Source of the DNA: Gavia stellata
Taxonomy: Eukaryota; Chordata; Aves; Gaviiformes; Gaviidae
DNA: 64,000 bases
NCBI RefSeq assembly: GCF_030936135.1
Contig: NC_082598.1
Span: 12,528,687 to 12,592,686 of the forward strand
Direction of reading: 5' to 3'
Positions 46,601 through 64,000 of the stretch are shown here, piece by piece. Position numbers and translations under genes: made by a program. The notes beneath the pieces were generated by a model. The model had not been told where the DNA came from and ran no database searches. It worked only from the letters and a program-made list of their open reading frames with translations. The first letter of the stretch is position 1, and every line of letters starts with the position of its first letter.

Positions 46601-49600
46601 CTGGCATAAATTATCCACAGCATGACAGTGACAGAATACTTCTAGCCTCCAAGAACTTGGTTGTCATATTACATCTAACAGTCAGTGATTTCAATGCACT
46701 GTGCAGTCCAACAAAATCAAATACAAATAGCACACTTAGCTATTTTGCATGATTTTCACAGAAAAATTGAGTAAATGTTTTATTTTTCTTGGAATATTGA
46801 CAATTTAATAATTATTTAACCGCAACAAGCGTCCAGTAAGATGCCAGAACCCCTGTAGGTATAAATCAAAAGGAGAGGTCATCTTCCTCCAACCCTTTCC
46901 TGCAATGTACACAGTCACTCTGTGGGAGTGTTTCATATAAATGGGTTTCCTATTGAGGAGAAGCAATTTGACAGCCTCCCTTTATCTGGCTGCCTGTCAG
47001 ATATACTCTTAGATATTTATTAGAAAATGCCGAAAGGAGACAGTGTCCTTGGAGAAGAAAAAAATCATCCTGAAATCAAAAGGATTTCTGAGGTGATACA
47101 TCACCAATTACATTAATCATTCTTTGAACAACAACCAAAAAAGTGCCGGTCTTAAAGCTTCTTCTAAAATGTGCAGTGAGACTAGTGCCATAACCAAAGC
47201 AAGGGGCTCATGTGCCAGGTGGGTACCTATGAATCCTTATTTCATCTTGCTTTTTCTTCCAACACTGAAAAGCAGTTGTTATTCTCTGTTCTTCTTAAAA
47301 GATAATCTTGAGATAGTATTAGCCTTGGAGTTTTTCTCCTTGCAGAAAATTTTTAAAAGCAACAAAAGTAAATTCAACAAAAATTCAATTGTTTCATTCA
47401 GAGCTGGCTAATAGCTTCAGTTTGAACAAATCTCAACAAGTTCTTCCATAATGAAGGAACAACTATAGGGGCCTTTTTGATTATTCAGTGCAGCCACTCC
47501 TACTGCAGGCAATTATAAAATATTAACCCTTTCATAAACTTAGCAAAATCTATTTACTAGCATTTAGGTTTCTTTAACCCAGTCCGTTTGAAGGGCTGTT
47601 CCACTATCCCAGTGTTCATTGCCAGCCTTTGTCTTTGTGTTTAAGTAGCTTTTTTCCCCACCTTGCTAACTGTGCCTCAGATACCCTTTAAAATCGCAAT
47701 CATATTCCTCTCAGGCTTCATTTCACTCCATTGCATATAAGAAAGGCTCTATCAGTTTCATTTTGAGCTGTAATTTAACTCTATTGAACTATATCAGTAT
47801 TTCTCCTATGCACCTGCTGTAGGTTCATGTTCTAGTTCAATCACGAGTGAGCAGAACAGCAGAGTATTCTCAACATGGTGTGGTTGGTTGTGGAATACTT
47901 TCGGTCATCATACATGATTGCATAAGGATTAGGACAAAGAGGTGTTTGCAGCCCATTTTTTGTTGGTCATGTCTTGCAGGACACTGTAGTTGCTATTCCC
48001 ATTTCCCCTGGGCGGGGTTGGTGCCTTATTGTTAGTTATTTATTTCCCATTTGCAAATGGTATCACAGAAAAGTTTGAGTTAAAATAATTTCTTTCTCAG
48101 TTCACTTGTATTATACACTTGTAACAATGCACATAGCTGTATTTCAAAGCTTTTTTCATTTCTCAGCTGCCAGAATGAGCTGGAAATTTGCATTTAAACT
48201 GGATGAGCTCAGGTCAGGTTTAGAGTAGGGTTGAACTGCTTTACCAGATTCTTTCTATGATCATTGGGAAGTTGTATGCCCTTTTTTCTGCCTTTACTAG
48301 ATGCTGATTGACTTTGACCTCCACAGACGAAAGCTATTAAATTAATAATACAACAGGTCTGATAAGTTATTGTCCCACTATTTTTCATAACATGGTCCCT
48401 CAGATTTTTGGTTTCTCGTTTCTATGCGATAATGTCCATAAAACACCCTCCTTGTGCTGATAGTTAGGAACCACGCTATTTACTTTTCTAAACACCCTCA
48501 TTAACGTGCTGTGCACAATCATATGGGAAGGGAATTAGGCCAGCAAGTACCAAAGTCTTTTCTTGTTTTTGTTTGATGCAGTGCTCAGGCCCTTAGAAAA
48601 TATTGTTCCGGTAGAAATGGTGTTGCCCACACTTTTCTCACCGTACTGCCTTGTCATGACCACGCTGTCATGTTGTGGACCTGGATGAGCTTATTAACTC
48701 CTGGAATAGGAAGGTGATTTTGCCTTTGCTGGGGAATACAGACACTTCTTTGAGCACAGTTACAATAACCACCTCTGACTGAGGGCCCCATGCTGCTTAA
48801 AATTCAGATTAATCTTTCTCATGTAATATACATGAAGGTGTTCCCCAGCATTAATTAAAACCCATTTCTCTTCTTGGTACACCCAGACCCTTTGCTTGAT
48901 ATGAGTCAACTCTATTGTTTTGTCTGAGTGATGCTTCCAACTGGCTGTGTAATAATCTTCTATTATAAAATCTGAATGATACAGAAATATTGTGGTTTTG
49001 TTTATGGCTCATTCTTTTTCATTTTTTAATTATTTCCTTAGATCTTCTGTTACTTCCATGGAGTCAGAAGTTTATTTCCACTTCTGTCTTCCATAGAGTT
49101 TGGGTGTAACTCCTTCCAGCTACTGTCCTTTCAGTGGTGCATTCTGTGCTCCAGTCTTTTCAGTTTTATTTAATGTCTCAAATTTTAATTGAATACAATG
49201 GCAAGAACTGAGAGTTAAGCTTATGCCTAGGTTCTGCCGCAGGCTGACATTGCCATCAGAGAGATGGAAGAACCAACTGGGTTCTCTGCTCACTCGATAT
49301 ATTGTGTTGGTTTCTTACCATTTGCATTTGGTCCTCTTCATTGCCATCTTTATCTTCCTGTTGCTTAGGTAAAGGGGTTATCATGTTAATCTAAGCAGAA
49401 CTCAGGTGTGCTGTATTTTGTGAAATGGTAACTCAGTTCCTGGTGAGGTTCTTGTGTAAATGCTCTCCAGACAATCTTCAGATCAAACTGTGGAGCCATA
49501 GTACGCCCTGATTCATTCTTTAAATGAGAGCAAGTCTGTTCAGATCCTTTTCCCATCATCAGGCTGTGCTTTCTGAGGCTGTGATCTGTTTGTAGTCACT

Positions 49601-52600
49601 ATACTGTACATACTAAGCACTCTTCCAGAGATACCTTTAATTAGGCATTCACCCCTGAGTCAGTAGACACCCTCTTAGGCTGTGTCAGATGTACCTCCAC
49701 TCCCTGGAAGACAGCGTGCAAAGCGTGTACCTTTTGTTCTTAGTCTTAAACCTGCTCAAGTCACTGTTCAGGATCACCCTAAGGAAAAGCTTCACTTGTG
49801 CTTACACTCATCTTCTGCCTGGTAGGCACTTTTGCTGGCGTTTCCTCCTTGCCCTCATCTCTTCAGCAGTGCAGTAGGAGCTGGTGGGTTCCCACTTCAA
49901 CTCTTTATAGGATTGCTGGGGGTTGCTGGGCCTCCCATCATGTCTGACTCTGGCTGTTGATTTCTTGGGCAATTCCTTTTGTTTTTTTTCCTGGTAGCAC
50001 TGGTGTCCCAGAGGCGTGTGCTGTAATTGCTTGGGTACACTCAACGGCGGTTGGGTGGGACTATACCAACAGACTGTCATGCGGCCATGTTACCCACCTT
50101 GTGGTGGGACTGACAGGATTACTCTGTTCCAAAAAGCTGAGTTTAGTGTCCGTCTGTCTGGTTTGCTGTCTTTTGTCAGATGTGCTCAGAAGCTGAGAAG
50201 AGAAGTCGTTAGACTTCTTTCACGTTATTTGGCTCCCGGTTTTGTAGGGTCCAGCTGACAAGCTGAGAAATTTATAACTTTGGAATACAGAGCTGAGGTC
50301 AAATGAATTCTTCTTCTCAGCTTCTGCTTGTCTACGCTCAGGCTAGTATTTCACTCCTGCACAGCTCAGTATGGTCTTAACATCCCCCATAGTCAGCGCT
50401 TTTGTCCTGAATAAATCCAAGGTCTGTCCAGGTCCTCAATAGCTGGCAATAAATGGTGATTTCTTTTTAGTACCTTAGCAATTTTGAGGTTATCTAAACG
50501 CTTTCATACCAAGTGTGTGGCAAGTACTGGTGCCCAATTTCCAGCCTTTACAGTGGTATGAAGAAGCCTGCTTGAAATGTGCCATCAGTAATTTTGCCAG
50601 CTGTATTGGTATTCAGTTTGTTGATTCATTTTGCTTTCTGGACATCCATTTTTTTACAGGTGGGGAAAGGGATCATAAATGTGTTCCCTCTCCCAGGCTG
50701 AGGATGCCGTGGGGTTGTACAGAGGTCAGGTCTAAGCTTGCTCCAAAGCAAATGGTATGTGCATGTGTCAAGGTTTCTTCTTGACAGCCCACATTTGCCT
50801 GCTGGCTTCTGAATAGCTTTATTATGCATCACCGACGTGTGACCACTTTTCCAGTCTCATGTTGCTGCTTTCAGTGTTGAGGGGTTACGTAGCAGCTGGC
50901 TCCACGATCTGGCTGGATCCGAATTGGTGGTTGATCTAATAACACACGTGCGAGCATGGCCCTTGAATTGCTGGCAGCCCTTGCCTGCAGGACGGGTGCA
51001 CTGACAGTCTCTGCTAAAGTCACTGGAAATCTCCACATCCTAAATCATTGCATAAAGGGAGGTGTTTCTTTCTATTTCCCACGTAGTGTAAGTCTTCATT
51101 GGGGTGTAGAGTGATTTCATACCCTCAGGCCCCTAGACGATGACATTTATTTTCCTCTGTCTTTCATACTGCTTTCCACACTATATACTTCCATATTGTC
51201 AGCAGATATCAGCTAGACTATTCCTAAAAAAAAAGCTAGTGCCTGTCTTGGTAGGTACCCTTGGACAGAAGGGGGAAATAAAGTTTTTTCTCTCCTTGGA
51301 CAAAGAAAGAAAGAGTTTATTTGTGGCCTGTGGAACACAGAGGGGCAGATGGAGGGAAAGACCATAATATGCCATAAAATGAGTATTTCCACTAAGTCTG
51401 TTTCATAGTGTCCAGTAGAATAATGAGTTTTACTCTCCAGGTAAATATTGCTTATTATTTGGAGATATTTGTTTCTTTCTCTCAACATCCCTCCTCTAAA
51501 CCAGAGTTGGGCATCCCGTGCACAGTCCAGTCTTTCGGAGATCTCAACTCTGTAGTGTAATTATCGCCCTGTTCGCTTCTTCGTTTCAAATAAAGCATCT
51601 CTTATTTGGTCTCAGACCCAGCACCTGATAAACACTTTTATCAGTATTGTTTCAGTATTACTGGTATTATTCTGGCCAACAATCTCTCACTCATCTTTGT
51701 CCCTTTTCCTCCAATGAGGTAAAAATAATGGTAATTTTTTTTCTAACTCAGTTCTTACTCCTGTGATAGAGCAAGGTTTTTTGTCTTGAAAGGCAGCATT
51801 CTCTAGTTTTCTTCCCTGTGGCCTGTCGTAAACTAAATAAAAGTAGGAATTCATGCTAATGCCTTCTTTGCAGGTTGCCAGGTCTTTCCTCCTGATACCA
51901 CTCAAACTACACATGTTCTAGGCTTTTTTTGGGATTTAATCCTTTTATAGGGTATGTAAATAGTTTTGGGGGTTGTATGGCCTTTTTATTTTTCAGGTAA
52001 ACTAGTGAAAAGTTACTGAATTGAGAATTATTTCAGTTCATAATTCATAACTTCATCAACATTCTTCCACTAAAAAATTGCCAAGTTGAAAGAATTAAAC
52101 AATACAACTAGCAATAGTAAAAAACCTAAAGCACTGTAAATACTAGTAAGTAATATCAGAATGCTCAGATGTACTTTTTACATTTCTTGACGCTCAAACT
52201 CTTCTATATTCCATAGCTCCCAAAAGATGTAGCTGTTTATGGTACAGATTTGAGTGAGGTATTTTTATTTTGTATTTAATCAGTTGGATTTTCTTTCGGT
52301 ATTAAAGCATCCTTGCTTTAATCAGAAAGTATTTAATGTTGGATGTTTCTGTTTCTCCCAATATTGTGGGGGTTTTTAAAATCTTTTTTATAATTGTTTT
52401 CAACTTTGTTATGGCAAGCACTGCAAAATGCATTTCAGAAAGGAGGGCCTGGTTAATTCAGCAATGGATTCCATCTGTGTTGACGTTGGCTGCACAGCCC
52501 AGCCCGCCCCAGCTGTATGAAGTAACTGGTGCTCCAGCAGGGTCGAATTCAGACAAGCACCATTTGTGTTTCATTTCCTTTTTTCTTTCTTTCTGAATAA

Positions 52601-54479
52601 CATTTTGTCTAAAAACAAGGATTTTTCCCCCCCCCGATCTTTATTGGAATCTCTTATTTGTTTCTGGATAAAAGATAGCTTTGAAACCTTGGTGCTGTGT
52701 CAAGTCAAAATTGGAATGACTCTCAGGATGAGTATTTCCTGGGTGAATTAGGTTTAATAATGATAGGAATTTCATATATCATATATATACCTGATGGGGA
52801 AAATTGTTTAAGGCTAGACCAAGATATTAATATATCTGTCTTATGAAAGGGGTGGTAGGAATCTACACTGCCCCAGGAACAAACCTTGACCCTGACTCAC
52901 TTGAGCAAGGCTTTGCCCACCTGCGTGAAGGGGGAAAATACAAACGCTTTGGAGGCAGTTCTCCTTATTGTGTCTAGCATTCAGGCCACACAGAGCTGAT
53001 ATCTGCAGGTGTGTTGGGCAAAATTCATAATGTGCTGTCAATTTTCCAATATTAATGAACATGTAATATTTTTTCATGTCCCTTACACCTGTTGCACAGC
53101 AGCAGCTAACCTGGAAAGACTCATTTATTTTGTGATTATGTGCAGATTTGCAATTTGGGGTTTTTTTCAGCAGAATCACAGGGAAACGATGCTAAAAGTC
53201 GTATTTTTTCATTATTTTGCTTCTTTGACAGATGATTTCTCTAGCAAAACTGGTCTGTGAGGAAAACTTGTTTGGTTCACCTTGTAGATAACAGTAATTG
53301 CCATCTCTTTTCTGTAATTGAGTGTGACATATGAAGTTGGCTATATCATTTGATATAGAAGTAATATTAGTGTAAATCTCAATCTGACCATGAATTTCTG
53401 TGTTCAGTCACGAATCGGTTCATTGTTCGTGAGGAAGTTTCTGATTTTACTCAGCGTACGAAGGGAAGTCAGCGCTAGATGAGCTGAAGGGCAGGTTTAT
53501 TCGCTAGCTTCTTGCCTTCCTGCACATCGGGAATACACAAGCACTTATCTGAAAGGTGGAATAACCTACTTGATATGAATTTAACTGCAGAGCACACTAA
53601 GGGTGGCACTCGTCTTGCTGATCTTAAGAATTAGGTGTCCGGGATAGGTGTGTCATCAGTAATGAGATTTGGGGATGTCTGGCTCTGAAATCTGCAAAGA
53701 TGAATCCAGCCCTGAAAGTGCCCACAGAAGTAATTTCGTTACAGCTAATGCCACATGTTTTTAAAGCTCAGCTTCCCCCCGCATAACTTTAGGTCTATAG
53801 CAAAAGAGGAGTCTAGTCACTGTGGCTTCATCTATATTATGTGGAAGAAGTCTCTATGCCTCTACTAAACTGTTCTGCCCATTGAATTGCACTCCAGAAG
53901 TGTCTGTATCTGACCATGAGCAAAGCCCACCCTGACTAGCTTCTTACGTCGTTATCTTTGTTAGTTCACTGAGTTTAGACTGGATCAGTCCAATGCAGAC
54001 AAACACCGTCACATCTTTTTCGTTACGTGAAGAAGAGAAAGATGTATTAAAAAAATGTTACTGCAGAAATGAGACTCTGCTTACAACTTTATATTTTTGT
54101 AATCATACAATAAACCACTGGTGTTGGAAAAAGACTTCAGTATTTTCTCCAATATGAAAATGTGGAACTAAAAACCTGTGGCAAATATGAATGCGTTTGA
54201 TAAAATACAGTTGTTTTGGTACTTGTTGAGGAAATAGAACAGTAAAGTCATATGGAAGAAGTCATACAGTACTAAATTTACTTTGTTACTATATCAACAA
54301 ACCAGCAGTTGGTCAGTTTTAAATTTAAAACAGGTTTATATTTAGAAAAGAAGCATTTTAGTATTTGACCTGGTATTTGAAGTATTTATTTTATCATATA
54401 ATAGTTTCTTGATGTTCCAAACTTTTCCTTGGTTGTACCTCAGTTTTCACTATGTAGAAAGAGCATTTTAAAAACTAAT

Positions 54480-55140
54480 CATAGAATGGTTTAGGTTGGA
54501 AAGGACCTTAAAGATCATCTAGTTCCAACCCCGCTGCCATGGGCAGGGACATCTTGCAGTAGATCAGGTTGCTCAAAGCCCCATCCAACCTGGCCTTGAA
54601 CACTTCCAGGGATGGGGCACCCACAACTTCTCTGGGCAACCTGTTCCAGTGCCTCACCACCCTCACGGTGAAGGATTTCTTCCTAATTTCTAATCTAAAG
54701 CTACCCTTTTTTCAGTTTAAAGCCATTACCCCTTGTCCTGCCACTACACGCCCTTGTAAGAAGTCCCTCTCCAGGTTTCTTGTAGGCGCCCTTCAGGTAC
54801 TGGAAGGCTGCTGTAAGGTCTCCCCAGAGCCTTCTCTTCTCCAGGCTGAACAACCCCAACTCTCTCAGCCTGTCTTCATAGGAGAGGTGCTCCAGCCCTT
54901 TGATCATCTTCGTGGCCCTCCTCTGGACTCGCTCCAACAGGTCCATGTCTTTCTTATGTTGGGGGTCCCAGAGCTGAATGCAGTACTCCAGGTGGGGTCT
55001 CACAAGAGCGGAGTAGAGGGGGAGAATCACCCCCCTCGACCTGCAGGTCACACTTCTTGCAGCACAGGATACGGCTGGCTTTCTGGGCTGCAAGCGCACA
55101 CTGCCGGCTCATGTTGAGCTTCTCGTCAACCAACACCCCC
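54480..55140 (-). mobile_element. CR1 LINE, antisense, 5'-truncated, broken ORF2
   Basis: The + strand starts CATAGAATGGTTTAGGTTGG, the reverse of an ATTCTATG-ended CR1 3' terminus, so it belongs to a different subfamily from the ATTCTGTG copies. On the minus strand the ORF2 C-terminus is visible ([38 protein letters not shown]). It is split between two frames around the C6 run at 55030-55035, and the frame is interrupted again near 54701, after which the end block follows in another frame. Endonuclease and catalytic domains are missing. This is a dead, older copy. Confidence 0.94.
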
Positions 55141-55631
55141 GATATAGTGTCTATATTAAGAATTGATTTGCTATTGAATAACAAAATACATTATGAAAAT
55201 ATGATCTGAATTATCTATCCTTTATCTCTGGCAGCCCAGGCTATTTAGCTTTTCTAAACTGTCCGACCGAACTGTTGTTCCCTGCTGTAATACAAATTAT
55301 TTTAGATGTAAGATACCAATACATAAGCCTTAACACTGTAAAATGGTCTATGCACAGAAATCTCTTTCCTACATAGACCCTTTAAGTTTCTAGTTCTTAC
55401 ATAGAGAACTATATCTTTTCAACATTTTACCACTTAAAGCTGTTGTAGAAAGGACTTCATTTAATGCAGTTGTTATCTTGTTTTTGCCATCCTTAACAAT
55501 GGCAAGTAAGATTGTACTGTGTTTATATCCCCAAAGGACTCAGTTGGAGTACATGCAAGAAGGTTCTGTTTCCTTATCATGAGTGATAGATGTTCACTTT
55601 TTCTTTTTCTTCCTTTTTTTCTTTTTTTTAG
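55141..55631 (+). other. Intron end before AFAP1 coding exon 3
   Basis: Single-copy-looking AT-rich sequence that ends in a roughly 40-base T/C tract and TTTTTTTAG, the acceptor of coding exon 3. No other feature is seen. Confidence 0.8.

Positions 55632-64000
<8,369 letters not shown>

Larger units (their letters stand above)
42593..55631 (+). other. AFAP1: AFAP1 intron after coding exon 2 (13,039 bp)
   Basis: This is the largest complete intron in the window. It holds a SINE-like relic near 43.6 kb and an antisense CR1 at 54480-55140. From 43676 to 54479 I recognise no repeat family, exon or RNA gene; the short open frames there, including overlapping ones at 49.8-50.3 kb, are unsupported. 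A C9 run lies at 52627-52635. Confidence 0.9.

Noticed and set aside
54569..55117. A 182-residue + strand open frame
   Set aside because: It is the antisense of a minus-strand CR1 ORF2 and has no independent coding support.

Overview
The window is vertebrate nuclear DNA, almost certainly avian. It is AT-rich and intron-dominated. It carries several CR1 LINE fragments whose 3' ends finish in the bird-type ATTCTGTG or ATTCTATG 8-bp repeats, and its one recognisable gene has standard GT-AG introns. The look of the younger CR1 copies fits a galliform such as chicken, but I cannot fix the species.

The gene is AFAP1 (actin filament-associated protein 1, AFAP-110) on the + strand. Five coding exons are resolved to the base: 37141-37269 (ATG at 37143), 42495-42592, 55632-55740, 60393-60604 and 63590-63769. 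Joined, they give 726 coding bases, or 242 codons in unbroken frame. They cover the N-terminal leucine-rich segment, the proline-rich SH3-binding region, the Src-target tyrosines, an acidic stretch and most of the first PH domain. The rest of the gene (second PH domain, leucine zipper, actin-binding C-terminus) lies beyond position 64000.

From 1 to 37140 I find no coding exon. This stretch is best read as the large 5' intron of AFAP1 and/or its 5' flank. It holds CR1 pieces at 11.1, 25.9, 26.3-26.9 and 31.1 kb, older CR1/L3-like relics near 3.8-4.1 and 36.4-36.7 kb, and simple repeats: an alternating purine-pyrimidine tract at 1.3 kb, (GATTT)8 at 7.8 kb, a 156-bp polypyrimidine tract at 29.7 kb and a Z-DNA-prone tract at 31.9 kb. 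Three CpG-denser patches lie near 16.2, 22.1-22.3 and 23.3 kb. At 34230-34308 there is a good candidate 5' UTR exon: branch point, T14-CAG acceptor and GTGAGT donor. Joining it to the first coding exon would create a near-ideal Kozak context with an in-frame stop just upstream.

From 37141 to the end, the AFAP1 introns are 5,225, 13,039, 4,652 and 2,985 bp, followed by the start of a fifth. The 13-kb intron holds an antisense CR1 with a broken reading frame (54480-55140) and an old SINE-like relic near 43.6 kb. The window ends inside a CTG repeat of unknown full length. I found no tRNA, rRNA, CRISPR, operon, intact mobile element or novel defence-type system; this is a normal bird gene region.
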